64,000 nt of DNA, taken from assembly GCA_002706265.1 (NCBI GenBank), contig PAKU01000033.1, positions 124,001-188,000 of the forward strand, written 5' to 3'. The DNA is from Polycyclovorans sp. (GTDB lineage Bacteria > Pseudomonadota > Gammaproteobacteria > Nevskiales > Nevskiaceae). The notes under the pieces were generated by a model. It was not told the DNA's origin. It did not search any database and saw only the letters and a list, made by a program, of their open reading frames with translations. Positions 18,134 to 28,710 of the stretch are shown piece by piece; the stretch's first letter is position 1; each line of letters starts with the position of its first letter. Made by a program: the position numbers and the translations under genes.

Positions 18134-19096
18134 TCACCGGGGCCGGAAGCGAATGCCCAGATGCAGTGAGAAGTCCGGGCTGGCGTTGACGATCAGGTCT
18201 TCCTGGAACGCCAGATCGGCACTCCATTGCGGTGACAGCGCCCAGCGCGCGCCCAGGGCCAGTTGCAGACCGGGGTCGCCAATCTCGGAGGCCACGTCGC
18301 GATACAGCGCGGTGTGGCCGTAAATCTGGCCCAGCACACTCAGGCTGCGCCACAGATTCCAGTCGAGGCCAGCGCTGGCAAAGGCGCTGTAGGGCGCCTG
18401 CAGGTCGGCCAGCGGTCCTCGGCGTTGCTGAACGGTGGCACCAAGGCTGTAGAAGCCGCCCCAGCGCCCGGCGCTGCCGAAGCGACGGTCTTCTTCCAGC
18501 CAACCGGCAAAACCCCAGGTGCCGCCGGTGAGTGCGGTGGCGCGGCCGGTGGGCAGCGACAGTTGTGCGTGCATGCGGCGCTGCGGGTTGAGGGCGTAGC
18601 TGCCGCGCAGATTGACGTCACCAAGGTCGGTCGTGCCCCGGTCGCGCTCGAAAACGGTCGCGCCGTTCTGGGTGAGGGCAAAGCGGTACTGGTCCTGGGG
18701 AAACTGCTCGCGGCCGGCGTTGGGCAGGCCGAACCATTCGTGCCAGTCTTCGATCCAGCGGTCGAGAAAGCCGCGGCCGCTGTCGACCAGTGGCAGGTCG
18801 ATGCCCACGGCCCAGCGTTCGCTGAGCCCGTGGCGCCAGCGCAGGGTGGTGGCCAGGGTTTCGCCGTCCAATTGCGCGGTCTCGTCGGCAAGGACTTCGA
18901 CGTAGAACTCGTTGGTCAGGTCCAGCGTCAGGCCCCAGTGCGACTGCCCGGCCTTGGGCAGCGCGCCTTCACCCACCACCGGCAGCGGCGCGAAACGGCT
19001 CAGGGAGGCTTCGTTGCGGGTCATCAGGCCCTGAGCCTGCACGCTGGCAATAGGTGTGATCAGCAGGGCAATGGCCCACCGGTGGAAGGTGTTCAT
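18134..19096 (-). CDS. DUF3187 family exported protein
   Basis: The 320-residue protein has a signal peptide ending near VQAQG and a beta-rich mature region. The DUF3187 hallmarks are present: NEFYVEVLADETAQLDGE, a WxxGIDLP-like strand and the C-terminal FSLHLGIRFRPR. It is predicted to be an outer-membrane barrel. No function is known for the family. It is transcribed away from aroG. Confidence 0.82.
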   Translation of the reverse strand: MNTFHRWAIALLITPIASVQAQGLMTRNEASLSRFAPLPVVGEGALPKAGQSHWGLTLDLTNEFYVEVLADETAQLDGETLATTLRWRHGLSERWAVGIDLPLVDSGRGFLDRWIEDWHEWFGLPNAGREQFPQDQYRFALTQNGATVFERDRGTTDLGDVNLRGSYALNPQRRMHAQLSLPTGRATALTGGTWGFAGWLEEDRRFGSAGRWGGFYSLGATVQQRRGPLADLQAPYSAFASAGLDWNLWRSLSVLGQIYGHTALYRDVASEIGDPGLQLALGARWALSPQWSADLAFQEDLIVNASPDFSLHLGIRFRPR

Positions 19097-19252
19097 CGGG
19101 GCTCGGCGGCGTGGTTGGGTGGGCGCAGACTAGCAGCCTGCGCGGCGCTGAATCACGCAAAAAGCTGCGTCGGTGGTAGCATCCGCGCGCGCTTCAGGGG
19201 CGCGGACGGTGAAAATGTCCGTTGCCCGTCGCCAATCCAAAGCAGGTTTTCC

Positions 19253-20311
19253 ATGACGCTCGCCACCCAAAATACGCGGATCGCTTCTGTGCACCCGGTT
19301 TCCACCCCCGATCAGGTTCAGCAGGAACTCCCCCTTTCGCCCGCCGCCACGGCCACCACGATTACGGCGCGGGCCGCCATCCAGGACATCCTGGCGGGCC
19401 GTGATGACCGCCTGCTGGTGGTCGTGGGGCCGTGCTCGATCCACGACACGAAGGCCGCCTTGGAATACGCCGCCCTGCTGGCCGAAGCCCGGCAGCGCCT
19501 GGCCGATGATCTGTTGATCGTGATGCGCGTGTACTTCGAAAAGCCGCGCACCACCGTGGGCTGGAAAGGCTTGATCAACGATCCCAACCTCGACGACAGC
19601 TTCGAGATCGACAAGGGCCTGCGCACCGCGCGCAAGCTGCTGCTCGAACTCAACGAAAGCGGCATGCCGGCCGGCGTGGAGTACCTCGACATCCTCACGC
19701 CGCAGTTCGTCGCCGACCTGGTGAGCTGGGGCGCCATTGGCGCGCGCACCACCGAAAGCCAGCTGCACCGCGAAATGGCCTCGGGCCTGTCGTGCCCGGT
19801 GGGCTTCAAGAACGGCACCGATGGCAGCGTCAAGGTGGCGGTCGATGCGGTCGTGTCGGCGCAGTCGTCGCACCGCTTTCTGTCGATGAACACTACCGGC
19901 CAGTTGGCGATCTTCGAGACCGCCGGCAACCCGCATGCCCACGTGATTCTGCGTGGCGGCAGCAAAGGCCCGAACTACGATGCCGGCAGTGTCGACAGCG
20001 CCTGCGAAGCTCTGGAAAAGTCGGGCCTGCCGCCGCAGGTGATGATCGACTTCAGCCACGCCAACAGCGCCAAGCAGTTCAAGCGGCAGGTGGTGGTGGG
20101 GCATGATGTGGCCACCCAGATCGAGGGCGGTGACCGCCGCATCATGGGCGTGATGATCGAATCCCACCTCAAGGAAGGCCGGCAGGACAACGTGCCCGGC
20201 ACGCCGCTGACCTACGGCCAAAGCATCACCGATGCCTGCCTGGGCTGGGCCGACACCCTGCCGGTGCTGGAGCAACTGGCAGCTGCCGTGGCCGCCCGCC
20301 GCAAGGCGTGA
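19253..20311 (+). CDS. aroG: 3-deoxy-7-phosphoheptulonate synthase (DAHP synthase, class I)
   Basis: The 352-residue enzyme catalyses the first step of the shikimate pathway, joining phosphoenolpyruvate and erythrose 4-phosphate. Class I motifs VVGPCSIHD (near residue 60), KPRTTVGWKG and GGSKGPNYDAGS are intact. The ATG at 19253 gives normal family length; the same frame runs open far upstream across the DUF3187 gene and is not coding there. Which aromatic amino acid inhibits this isozyme cannot be told by eye, so aroG rather than aroF or aroH is a convention. A terminator follows. Confidence 0.93.
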   Translation: MTLATQNTRIASVHPVSTPDQVQQELPLSPAATATTITARAAIQDILAGRDDRLLVVVGPCSIHDTKAALEYAALLAEARQRLADDLLIVMRVYFEKPRTTVGWKGLINDPNLDDSFEIDKGLRTARKLLLELNESGMPAGVEYLDILTPQFVADLVSWGAIGARTTESQLHREMASGLSCPVGFKNGTDGSVKVAVDAVVSAQSSHRFLSMNTTGQLAIFETAGNPHAHVILRGGSKGPNYDAGSVDSACEALEKSGLPPQVMIDFSHANSAKQFKRQVVVGHDVATQIEGGDRRIMGVMIESHLKEGRQDNVPGTPLTYGQSITDACLGWADTLPVLEQLAAAVAARRKA

Positions 20312-20333
20312 CCGACGCCGCGCTGTCATGACC

Positions 20334-20360
20334 ATGGCCCCGATCGGGGCCATTTTTTTG
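20334..20360. terminator. Rho-independent terminator after aroG
   Basis: ATGGCCCC-GATC-GGGGCCAT followed by seven T, lying between the convergent aroG and tonB-like genes. Confidence 0.9.
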
Positions 20361-20379
20361 CGCGGGATCCAGCCCGTTT

Positions 20380-21831
20380 TCAGCGATACACCTGCACCGG
20401 AAAGCTCAATTCCAGCGTGTCGTGCGGCATGTCGGGCGCCAGGCGCGGCAGCGGCGAAGCATCGCGCACCACCTGCTCGGCGCGGCGGTCGAGCGCGGCA
20501 ATGCCACTGCTGCGCGCCACGCGCGCGTCCAGCACGCGCCCGTCGCGGTCGATCCAGAAACGCACGTCCAGCGTCAGGCGCGGGCCGGCGCGTATGGCCG
20601 CTGCCAGCGCCCGCTGGTTGGCGGCGAACAGGTGGGCCGTCATGCGCGAGAAGAACACGTTGCGGTTGGGGGTAAAAGTACCGCCCCCCTGATCCGGCGT
20701 GTTGCCGGCACCCGGTGCCCGGCCGACGTCCGGTGGCGGCAACGGCGGCCGCGGCCCCTGCGGCGGCGACAGGTCGGGCAGGGGCCGTGGGGTGGGCGTG
20801 GGCGGCGGCGTGGGCGGCGCATAAATCTCGGGAACGATGCGCGGCAGCGGCGTGCGGCTGGGCGCGGCGCTCGGGCGGGGCGTGATCGGCGGCGGCGCGC
20901 CGGTCTCGGGGATCAACCGCGTTGGATCGGGCGGCGCCAGGTCGCTTGTCACCGGCGTCGGCGGCACGGTCGGCAATGCCGTGGGCGGCGGCGTTGCCCG
21001 GACGGTCGGCTGCGGCGAGGGCGAGGGCGACGGGGTCGTGGTCGCCGCCGGGGGGGCGCTCGGTTCGGCAGGGGCCGCTGTCGTGGTTGGGCGTGGCGCG
21101 GTGGGCGATGGCGCAACCGGCGGCCGCAATGAGGCCGGTGCCGCGGCGGTGGGCTGCGGTTGCGGGCGCGCGCTGGGCGCGACATCCGGAGTCGAGGTGG
21201 CGCTCGGGGCGCTCGGGGCGACCTTGGCGGCCGAAGCAGGCGGTGGCGCGGGCGTCCCGGTGGGGGCGGGTGCGGCAGGCCCGGCATTCGGGCGCTGCGG
21301 CGCGCTGGCCAGTTGAGCGTCGCGGCCACGGGTCTGGTGCGACAGCGCCTCGGCCTCGCGCAGCGCCAGCGCACCCGCCAGCGGGGCCAGCTTCAACTGC
21401 GCGCCGGCCAGGCGGATGTCGGCGACGAATTCGGCCGGCGCATCGGCCAGCGCGTTGAGTCGGTCACGTGCGTCGGCTACTGCCACGCGCACGGCCGCCT
21501 GCCCGGCCTCGGCTTCGGCATCGCCCATCTGGCTCAGGGCCAGTTGGCCCGGACGCATGCCCCGAGGCCGCTGGAATCGTGGCGCCGGCTGCGGCGCGGC
21601 CTGCTGAATCGAACCCAGCGACCACACCAGTTCAAGAGCGCCCGAGGGCAGCGTGACAGGCACGAACGGCAGATCGAACTCGGCCTCGCCCGACACGGAC
21701 ACGGCGCGGCCCGCCGCACCGTCCGAAGCGCGCCAGAGATCAAAGCCCGGCAGCAGCCACGCCAGCAGCATCAGGTGCAGCAGCGTCGCCGCAGTGGCGG
21801 CGATGATCGGGCGGACGGGTTCGCTCATCAC
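20380..21831 (-). CDS. TonB-like energy transducer with long proline-rich linker
   Basis: The 483-residue protein has an N-terminal membrane helix (IIAATAATLLHLMLLAWLL) and a very long Pro/Ala/Thr-rich region (about residues 185-375). A C-terminal domain with the TonB-fold pattern LDVRFWIDRDGRVLDARVARSSG and LELSFPVQVY completes it. TonB proteins couple the proton gradient, through ExbBD, to outer-membrane receptors. The linker is unusually long, and no exbB or exbD is adjacent, so it may instead be a TonB-fold scaffold. It is transcribed toward the aroG terminator. Confidence 0.7.
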   Translation of the reverse strand: MMSEPVRPIIAATAATLLHLMLLAWLLPGFDLWRASDGAAGRAVSVSGEAEFDLPFVPVTLPSGALELVWSLGSIQQAAPQPAPRFQRPRGMRPGQLALSQMGDAEAEAGQAAVRVAVADARDRLNALADAPAEFVADIRLAGAQLKLAPLAGALALREAEALSHQTRGRDAQLASAPQRPNAGPAAPAPTGTPAPPPASAAKVAPSAPSATSTPDVAPSARPQPQPTAAAPASLRPPVAPSPTAPRPTTTAAPAEPSAPPAATTTPSPSPSPQPTVRATPPPTALPTVPPTPVTSDLAPPDPTRLIPETGAPPPITPRPSAAPSRTPLPRIVPEIYAPPTPPPTPTPRPLPDLSPPQGPRPPLPPPDVGRAPGAGNTPDQGGGTFTPNRNVFFSRMTAHLFAANQRALAAAIRAGPRLTLDVRFWIDRDGRVLDARVARSSGIAALDRRAEQVVRDASPLPRLAPDMPHDTLELSFPVQVYR

Positions 21832-21899
21832 CCCATTGTGACGCCGCTGCGGGCGTCGGGCGTGATGCGCCGCAGGGGTTTACGCGCGGCGGAGCGCAA

Positions 21900-23882
21900 T
21901 CAGAAATATTCGCCCTTGAACAGGTTGGCGAACACCACTTGCTGCAGCGAGGGCTTGTCCGATTCGCCACCGCTTTTCTTGCCCTTGGCCGACGCGGACG
22001 ACGGAAACAGGTTGAAGCCCTTGTTGAGAATGTAGTCGTTGACCTTGGGCCACACCGCGTAGCTGATGGCGGCCGCCGTGCCCAGCGGGGTGGCAACACT
22101 TTTCGGCCGATGGACGATGGCCTTGACCACCACGTCGGCCGCGTGGTCCGGGCTCCAGGCGGGCGCGTAGTCGTAGATTTTGGTGGGCGCGATCATCGGC
22201 GTGCGCACCAGCGGCATGTAAATGGCGGTGATTTCGATATTGCGGTGCATGACCTCGGCCGCGAGAGACCGCGAAAAGGCGTCCAGCGCCGCCTTGGAGG
22301 CCACATAGGCCGAAAAGCGCGCCGCATTGGCGAGCACGCCGATGGAGCTGATGTTGATGACGTGGCCGCTGTTGCGCTGCACCATGCTTGGCAAGAACGC
22401 CAGAATCATGCGGATGGCGCCGAAATAGTTCAGCTGCATGGTCCGCTCGAAATCATGGAACCGGGTGGTCGACTCCAGCACCGCGCGGCGAATGGAACGC
22501 CCGGCGTTGTTGACCAGCACATCCACATGCCCAAGGTCATCGAGAATCTGCTGGGCGCAGCGGTCGATGGCGTTCATGTCGTTGAGGTCGCAGGGGTACA
22601 CATGCGCCTCGCCGCCCGCCTTCTCGATGATGCACTGGGTCTGCTCCAGCTTCTCGCGGGTGCGCGCCACCAGCACCACCCGTGCCCCCGCGGCCCCGAG
22701 CTTTTTGGCAACGTTGAGCCCGATGCCACTGGAGGCGCCGGTGACCACCACGACCTTGCCCGCCAGCGCCCTCAGCGCGCCTTTGGGCAGGCTGATGTCG
22801 AGGTCCAGGTGCTGTTCCCAGAACGCCCACAACACCGGGGCGTAGTCGCGGAAATCGGGGCAGCGCACGCCGCTGCCCCGCAGCGCCTTGCGGGTCTGCT
22901 GGTCGTCGAACACCGCTTCATTGCGGAGGTAGCTGAGGGTCGACAGCGGCGCCCCCAGGGCCTCGGACAGCCTTTTTTCGAGATTGCGCGGCAGGCGCCG
23001 GGTGGCGGCATCGGCCAGCTTGAGCAGGCCCGGCGAAAGATCGAGCTTGGTGGCCAGCTCAGGGCCGTGGGCCACCTTGAGCAGGGTCTGCAACAGGTCG
23101 CCGACGCTGGGCGCATCGGCCTGCACCAGATGAAAGCACTGGCCGTCCCCGCTTTTGGCCAGACCGATGACCTTGAGCGCCCTGGCGACGTAATCGACCG
23201 GCACGATGGGCACGCGGCCGCCCTTGATGCCAATCAGCGGAATCCACTTCGGCAGGCCGAAGCTGATTTTCTGCACGCTCTTGAAGAAGTAGTAGGGGCC
23301 GTCGATCTTGTCCATCTCGCCGGTTTCGGAGTGCCCGACCACAACGCCCGGCCGGTAGATGCGATAGGGCACCGCGCACTCGTTTCGGACGATGGCCTCT
23401 GATTCGAACTTGCTGCGGAAATACGGATGGTCAACCTCTTGACCCTCGTCAAACATCTTTTCGGTGAAGCGGCCCGAGAACCCGGCACCGGCCACCGCAA
23501 TGCTGGACACGTGATGCAGTCGCACCTCGCCGCCCAGCGCCTTGACGAAGGCGAGCACGTTGCGCGTGCCTTCGATGTTGATGCGGTTGGCGGTGTCGTC
23601 ACTCATGTCCATGTCGTACACGGCCGCCAGATGGAAGACATGCTGCACCTTGCCGACCAGCTTCTTCAGCTGGGCGGCACTGACCAGGTCTGCCTGGGTC
23701 ACGTCGCCCGGGAGCCGCACGAGCGTGCCGGGCAGGCTGGAAAAGCGGCTCTCCAGCGCCTCGAACTTGGTCTCTGAACCCTCGCGCACCAGCGCGTGGA
23801 CCGTGACCCCCTCGTCTTGCAGCAGTTGCTCGATCAGAAATTTGCCGATGAAGCCCGTCGCCCCGGTGACCACGTAGTTCAT
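21900..23882 (-). CDS. two-domain fatty acyl-CoA reductase (alcohol-forming type)
   Basis: A 660-residue protein with two Rossmann reductase domains. The N-terminal extended SDR has TGATGFIG at residues 6-13 and the Y-x3-K pair Tyr154/Lys158. The C-terminal classical SDR has TGASSGIG at 381-388 and Tyr526/Lys530. Length, domain order and phrases such as HSETGEMDK-DGPYYFFK and FHDFERTMQLNYFG match, from memory, the Marinobacter reductase that converts fatty acyl-CoA to fatty alcohol for wax esters. The gene is single, with no wax synthase in the window. An SDR of other specificity remains possible, but the resemblance is strong along its full length. Confidence 0.85.
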   Translation of the reverse strand: MNYVVTGATGFIGKFLIEQLLQDEGVTVHALVREGSETKFEALESRFSSLPGTLVRLPGDVTQADLVSAAQLKKLVGKVQHVFHLAAVYDMDMSDDTANRINIEGTRNVLAFVKALGGEVRLHHVSSIAVAGAGFSGRFTEKMFDEGQEVDHPYFRSKFESEAIVRNECAVPYRIYRPGVVVGHSETGEMDKIDGPYYFFKSVQKISFGLPKWIPLIGIKGGRVPIVPVDYVARALKVIGLAKSGDGQCFHLVQADAPSVGDLLQTLLKVAHGPELATKLDLSPGLLKLADAATRRLPRNLEKRLSEALGAPLSTLSYLRNEAVFDDQQTRKALRGSGVRCPDFRDYAPVLWAFWEQHLDLDISLPKGALRALAGKVVVVTGASSGIGLNVAKKLGAAGARVVLVARTREKLEQTQCIIEKAGGEAHVYPCDLNDMNAIDRCAQQILDDLGHVDVLVNNAGRSIRRAVLESTTRFHDFERTMQLNYFGAIRMILAFLPSMVQRNSGHVINISSIGVLANAARFSAYVASKAALDAFSRSLAAEVMHRNIEITAIYMPLVRTPMIAPTKIYDYAPAWSPDHAADVVVKAIVHRPKSVATPLGTAAAISYAVWPKVNDYILNKGFNLFPSSASAKGKKSGGESDKPSLQQVVFANLFKGEYF

Positions 23883-24056
23883 GTCTGCGCTCCAAGGCGC
23901 CGCACGCGCCTGATGGTGTTGGAATCGGTCTCAAGAAATGCCGTGTTGCAGGCAAGGCCCTGCCTCCCCGGGCGGAGTGTATGCCCGGCCCCGAGGCGAT
24001 GAAACCGGCGCAAAGACCCGGGTCGCTGGCGCCCCGGCCAAGTCCCGAGATGCCGA

Positions 24057-26897
24057 TCAGGCCGCTTTGCGGCGGCGCTTGAGCAGCGGGCCCAGAAACT
24101 GCCCGGTGAACGAGCGCTTGACCGTGGCCACCTGTTCGGGTGTGCCGCTGGCGACGATCTCGCCGCCGCCGCTGCCGCCCTCGGGACCCAGGTCGATGAT
24201 CCAGTCGGCGCGTTTGATGACGTCGAGGTTGTGCTCGATGATCACCAGCGTGTTGCCGTGCTCGCGCAGCCGCTCCAGCACCTTGATGAGCTGTGCCACG
24301 TCGTGAAAGTGCAGGCCGGTGGTGGGCTCATCAAGAATGTAGAGGGTGCGGCCGGTGTCGCGTTTGGAGAGTTCCTTGGCCAGCTTGACGCGCTGCGCCT
24401 CGCCGCCGGAAAGCGTGGTCGCGTTCTGGCCGAGGGTGATGTAGCTGAGCCCCACGTCCATGAGGGTGGTGAGCTTGCGGTGCAGCGCGGGCACGGCCTT
24501 GAAGAACTCGGTGGCTTCTTCCACCGTCATGCCCAGCACCTGGTCCACGGTCTTGCCGCGGTAGTGAATCTCCAGCGTTTCTCGGTTGTAGCGGCGGCCC
24601 TTGCAGGTGTCGCAGGTGACGTAGATGTCGGGCAGAAAGTGCATCTCGACCTTGATCACGCCATCGCCCTGACAGGTTTCGCAGCGTCCGCCACGCACGT
24701 TGAAGCTGAAGCGGCCCGGCGTGTAGCCGCGGGCGCGGCTCTCGGGCACCGCCGAGAACAGGTCGCGGATGGGGCCGAACAGCCCGGTGTAGGTGGCGGG
24801 GTTGGAGCGTGGGGTGCGGCCGATGGGCGACTGGTCGATGTCGATGACCTTGTCGAGCAGATTGAGCCCGTCGATGCCATCGCAGGGTGCGGCGAAGGTG
24901 CCGGCGCCATTCAGGTCACGCGCCGCCTGGGCGTAGAGCGTGTCGTTGATCAGCGTGGATTTGCCCGAGCCGGAGACGCCGGTGACGCAGGTCATGAGGC
25001 CGATGGGAATCTCGGCATCGACATTCTTGAGGTTGTTGCCGCGGGCGTTGCGGATGCGAATCTGCTTTTCGGCGTCCCACCGGGCGCGCGTGCTGGGCAC
25101 CTCGATCATCTGCCGGCCCGACAAGTAGGCGCCGGTGATGGAATCGGGGTGGCTGGCCACGTCATCCGGCGTGCCCTGGGCAATGATCTGGCCGCCGTGG
25201 ACGCCCGCGCCGGGGCCGATGTCGACCACATGATCGGCATGGCGAATGGCGTCTTCATCGTGCTCGACCACGATCACGGTGTTGCCGAGGTCGCGCAGGT
25301 GGAACAGCGTTTTGAGCAGCCGCGCATTGTCGCGCTGATGCAGGCCGATGCTGGGTTCATCGAGCACATACATGACGCCGACCAGGCCGGCGCCGATTTG
25401 GCTGGCCAGACGAATGCGCTGCGCTTCGCCGCCCGACAGGGTTTCGGCGCTGCGCGCCAGGGTGAGGTAGTCGAGCCCGACATTGTTGAGAAAGCCGAGG
25501 CGCTCGCGGATCTCTTTCAGGATCTTGTCGGCAATCTCGCCCTTGTGGCCGGGCAGGGTCAGTTGCGTGAAAAAAGCTTCGGCATCGCGCACCGACAGGG
25601 TGGTCAGGGACGGCAGGTTGCGCTCGGCCACGAACACGTTGCGGGCGGCGCGGTTCAGGCGCTGGCCATCGCATTCCGGGCAGGCCTGTTCAGAGAGATA
25701 ACGCGACAGTTCCTCGCGCACCGCGTCGGAGTCGGTCTCTTTGTAGCGGCGTTCGAGGTTGGGAATGATGCCTTCGAACTTGTGCGTGGAGACGCGCAGC
25801 TTGCCGCGCTCGTCCGGATATTCAAACGGCAGTTTTTCGCTGCCGCTGCCATACAGCACGACCTTTTGATGGGCCTCGCCGAGGGCACTGAAGGGTTGCT
25901 CCACATCGATGCCGTAGTGCTTGGCCAGCGATTGGATGAAGTGCCAGTAATAAGGGTTGCGCCGGTCCCAGCTGCGGATGGCGCCGTCGGCCAACGACAG
26001 CTCGGGATGGGCAACGACGCGCTGGGCGTCGAACACCTGCATCTGGCCGAGGCCGTCGCAGCGCTGGCAGGCGCCGGCCGGGGCGTTGAACGAGAACAGC
26101 CGTGGCTCCAGTTCGTTCAAGGCGTAGCCGCAGTGCGGGCAGCTCATGCGCGCCGAGAAGGTGATGGCCTCGCCCTGGCCATCGTGCGGGATCACGCTGG
26201 CCAGCCCGTCCGACAGGCGCAGGGCGGTTTCAAAGCTCTCGGTGAGGCGCTGCTTGAGGTCATCGCGCACCTTGAAGCGGTCGACCACCACGTCGATGTT
26301 GTGCTTCTTCTTGCGGTCCAGCACCGGCACGTCGTCCAGTTCATACACCGAGCCGTCGACCCGCACGCGCACGAAGCCTTGCGCACGCGCCTGCTCGAAC
26401 CATTCGGCATGTTCGCCCTTGCGGTCACGCACCACGGGGGCCAGCAGCAGCCAGGCTGAGCCCTCGGCACGCGCCATCACCGTGTCCACCATCTGCGCGA
26501 CCGACTGGGCCTCCAGAATCACGTCGTGGTCAGGGCACCTGGCCGTGCCCACGCGGGCGAACAGCAGGCGCAGGTAGTCGTAGATTTCGGTGACCGTGCC
26601 CACCGTGGACCGCGGGTTGTGGCTGGTGGACTTCTGCTCGATGGAAATGGCCGGCGACAGGCCTTCGATGCTGTCCACGTCGGGCTTCTGCATCATGCTG
26701 AGGAACTGTCGCGCGTACGACGACAGCGATTCCACGTAACGGCGCTGGCCCTCGGCATAGAGCGTGTCGAAAGCGAGGCTGGATTTGCCCGAGCCAGACA
26801 GCCCGGTGATCACCACCAGCTTGTCGCGCGGCAGGTCCAGCGAGACGTTTTTCAGGTTGTGCGTACGGGCACCGCGAACTCGCAGGAAATCCATCAA
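24057..26897 (-). CDS. uvrA: excinuclease ABC subunit A
   Basis: The 946-residue UvrA is full length. It has two ABC ATPase modules, with Walker [16 protein letters not shown] near residue 33 and [16 protein letters not shown] in the second half. Signature motifs are [12 protein letters not shown] and [12 protein letters not shown], and the zinc modules are [10 protein letters not shown]...CQRCDG and CETCQGDGV...CDTCKG. It recognises bulky DNA damage with UvrB. The divergent MFS and ssb genes next to it reproduce the order seen around uvrA in pseudomonads. No convincing LexA box was found in the 114-base gap. Confidence 0.97.
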   Translation of the reverse strand: MMDFLRVRGARTHNLKNVSLDLPRDKLVVITGLSGSGKSSLAFDTLYAEGQRRYVESLSSYARQFLSMMQKPDVDSIEGLSPAISIEQKSTSHNPRSTVGTVTEIYDYLRLLFARVGTARCPDHDVILEAQSVAQMVDTVMARAEGSAWLLLAPVVRDRKGEHAEWFEQARAQGFVRVRVDGSVYELDDVPVLDRKKKHNIDVVVDRFKVRDDLKQRLTESFETALRLSDGLASVIPHDGQGEAITFSARMSCPHCGYALNELEPRLFSFNAPAGACQRCDGLGQMQVFDAQRVVAHPELSLADGAIRSWDRRNPYYWHFIQSLAKHYGIDVEQPFSALGEAHQKVVLYGSGSEKLPFEYPDERGKLRVSTHKFEGIIPNLERRYKETDSDAVREELSRYLSEQACPECDGQRLNRAARNVFVAERNLPSLTTLSVRDAEAFFTQLTLPGHKGEIADKILKEIRERLGFLNNVGLDYLTLARSAETLSGGEAQRIRLASQIGAGLVGVMYVLDEPSIGLHQRDNARLLKTLFHLRDLGNTVIVVEHDEDAIRHADHVVDIGPGAGVHGGQIIAQGTPDDVASHPDSITGAYLSGRQMIEVPSTRARWDAEKQIRIRNARGNNLKNVDAEIPIGLMTCVTGVSGSGKSTLINDTLYAQAARDLNGAGTFAAPCDGIDGLNLLDKVIDIDQSPIGRTPRSNPATYTGLFGPIRDLFSAVPESRARGYTPGRFSFNVRGGRCETCQGDGVIKVEMHFLPDIYVTCDTCKGRRYNRETLEIHYRGKTVDQVLGMTVEEATEFFKAVPALHRKLTTLMDVGLSYITLGQNATTLSGGEAQRVKLAKELSKRDTGRTLYILDEPTTGLHFHDVAQLIKVLERLREHGNTLVIIEHNLDVIKRADWIIDLGPEGGSGGGEIVASGTPEQVATVKRSFTGQFLGPLLKRRRKAA

Positions 26898-27011
26898 GGG
26901 TAGGGGTCCAGAAGGTAAACCCGGTACTATACGTGCGCGCCTCGCGCCGCCGCCCTTCTCATTTTCGAGCCCGCCTGTTTCTTGGACGTCCGCGCCCCTT
27001 CAACCCCCCGC

Positions 27012-28181
27012 ATGACGCCGCTGGAGCGCCGCACCGTCGCCGTGCTGGCGCTGGTCTACGCCCTGCGAATGGTCGGCATGTTCATGGTCTTGCCGGTGCT
27101 GGCGCTGCACACGCGCACCTTCGAGGTGCCGGCCACCGCGATGCAGATCGGTCTGGCGATCGGCATCTATGGGTTGGCACAGGCCGCACTGCAGATGCCC
27201 CTGGGATGGCTGTCGGACCGGATCGGCCGCCGGCCGGTCGTAGTCATGGGCCTGCTGGTGTTCGCGGCGGGCAGCTTCATCGCCGGCAGCGCCCACAGCG
27301 TGGAGGGCCTGTTGCTGGGGCGTCTGGTGCAGGGGCTGGGCGCGGTGTCGGCTGCGGTGTCGGCGTGGCTGGCCGATGCCACGCGCGTCGAGGTGCGCAC
27401 CACGGCGATGGCGATACTGGGGGCCGGAATGGGCGTGGCGTTCATTCTGGCGCTGGCCCTGGGGCCGGTGGTGGCGGGGCTGATCGGCGTCAACGGCATC
27501 TTTGTCATGACCGGTGTGGCCGCCATGTTGGCCGTGCCGCTGGTGATGAGGGCGGTGCCGGTGGTGCCGCTGGGCGCGCCCACCAAGGGCGGGCTGGCCA
27601 AGGTTTGGCGCGATGCCGAGTTGATGCGCTTCAACGGCGGCATTTTTTTATTGCACGGCACCATGGCGATGCTGTTCATCGGCTTGCCGCTGGTGCTGGT
27701 CGACCGGGTGGGGCTGCCGCAGGACCAGCACTGGCAGGTCTATCTGCCAGTGTTGATGCTGTCGATCATCCCGGTGTTTCCACTGATCCGCTGGGCCGAG
27801 CATGAGGGCCGCATGCGTCGCGTGTTCGTCGCGGCCGTCGCTTTGCTGGTGGCCACGCTGGGGCTGCTGGCGCTGGGCCAGACGCGCTTTTCGGCCATCG
27901 TGCTGGGCCTGCTGCTGTTCTTTGTCGCGTTCAATTTCCTTGAAGGCGCATTGCCATCCCTGATTTCCCGCCAGGCGCCCGCAGCGTTCAAGGGCGCTGC
28001 GCTGGGGGTGTACGCCAGCAGCCAGTTTCTGGGCGGATTCGTCGGCGGCGTCATCGGCGGCATCGCGCTGGGATGGGGCGGCACCGTGGCGGTGTTTGCC
28101 GGGGCCGCAGCGCTGCCGCTACTCTGGCTGGGCTTGGCGTGGGGCATGCGCGCGCCCGAGGTTGCGTCGCGCACCCGTTGA
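27012..28181 (+). CDS. MFS transporter (YajR-like)
   Basis: The 389-residue protein has twelve predicted membrane spans and the MFS motif [14 protein letters not shown] between helices 2 and 3. It is divergent from uvrA and 37 bases before ssb, a conserved gammaproteobacterial neighbourhood. An ATG at 27012 was chosen over a TTG at 26982 because it gives the usual N-terminus just before helix 1. Substrate is unknown; related genes are annotated as drug efflux. Unlike YajR proper, no C-terminal cytoplasmic domain is seen. Confidence 0.88.
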   Translation: MTPLERRTVAVLALVYALRMVGMFMVLPVLALHTRTFEVPATAMQIGLAIGIYGLAQAALQMPLGWLSDRIGRRPVVVMGLLVFAAGSFIAGSAHSVEGLLLGRLVQGLGAVSAAVSAWLADATRVEVRTTAMAILGAGMGVAFILALALGPVVAGLIGVNGIFVMTGVAAMLAVPLVMRAVPVVPLGAPTKGGLAKVWRDAELMRFNGGIFLLHGTMAMLFIGLPLVLVDRVGLPQDQHWQVYLPVLMLSIIPVFPLIRWAEHEGRMRRVFVAAVALLVATLGLLALGQTRFSAIVLGLLLFFVAFNFLEGALPSLISRQAPAAFKGAALGVYASSQFLGGFVGGVIGGIALGWGGTVAVFAGAAALPLLWLGLAWGMRAPEVASRTR

Positions 28182-28218
28182 CGCTGCATTATTCGAATAC
28201 TGATCAAGAGGTCTTTTC

Positions 28219-28707
28219 ATGGCACGTGGCGTAAACAAAGTGATTTTGATCGGCAATCTGGGCAAGGATCCGGAAGTGCGCTATTTCCCCAGCGGCGATG
28301 CGGTGGCCAATACCACGCTCGCCACCACCGAGAACTGGAAAGACAAACAGACCGGCGAGGCACGCGAAGCCACCGAGTGGCACAACCTGACTTTTCCCGG
28401 AAAGCTGGGTGAAATTGCCGGCAAATACCTGCGCAAAGGCTCTAAGGTGTATGTCGAGGGCAGCCTGCGCACCCGCAAATGGCAGGACAAGGAAGGCCGC
28501 GACCGCTACACCACCGAAATTCGGGTGGGCGACATGCAGATGCTCGACGGCAAGCCGGGGGGCGGTGGCACGGCATCGATGGATGATGATGGCGGCTACG
28601 GCGCGCCCGCCCGCAGCGCCGCTCCCGCGCCGCGGTCCAATGCCCCGGCGCGCGGCGCGCCGCCGCCCTCGGAAGGGGCGTTTGAAGACGACGATATTCC
28701 GTTCTAG
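28219..28707 (+). CDS. ssb: single-stranded DNA-binding protein
   Basis: The 162-residue SSB begins [18 protein letters not shown]. It has the OB fold in residues 1-110, a flexible Gly/Pro/Ala linker, and the acidic tip EDDDIPF that recruits repair and replication partners. It is complete. The stop at 28705-28707 is the last recognisable chromosomal coding base before the island. Its tail codons may therefore lie beside the attachment site. Confidence 0.96.
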   Translation: MARGVNKVILIGNLGKDPEVRYFPSGDAVANTTLATTENWKDKQTGEAREATEWHNLTFPGKLGEIAGKYLRKGSKVYVEGSLRTRKWQDKEGRDRYTTEIRVGDMQMLDGKPGGGGTASMDDDGGYGAPARSAAPAPRSNAPARGAPPPSEGAFEDDDIPF

Positions 28708-28710
28708 AAT

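Noticed and set aside
18263..19252. Long open extension of the aroG frame across the DUF3187 gene
   Set aside because: It is the antisense of a real exported protein gene; open frames of this length are common in GC-rich DNA.
26898..27011. LexA box between uvrA and the MFS gene
   Set aside because: No CTG-N10-CAG dyad of adequate quality was found in the gap.
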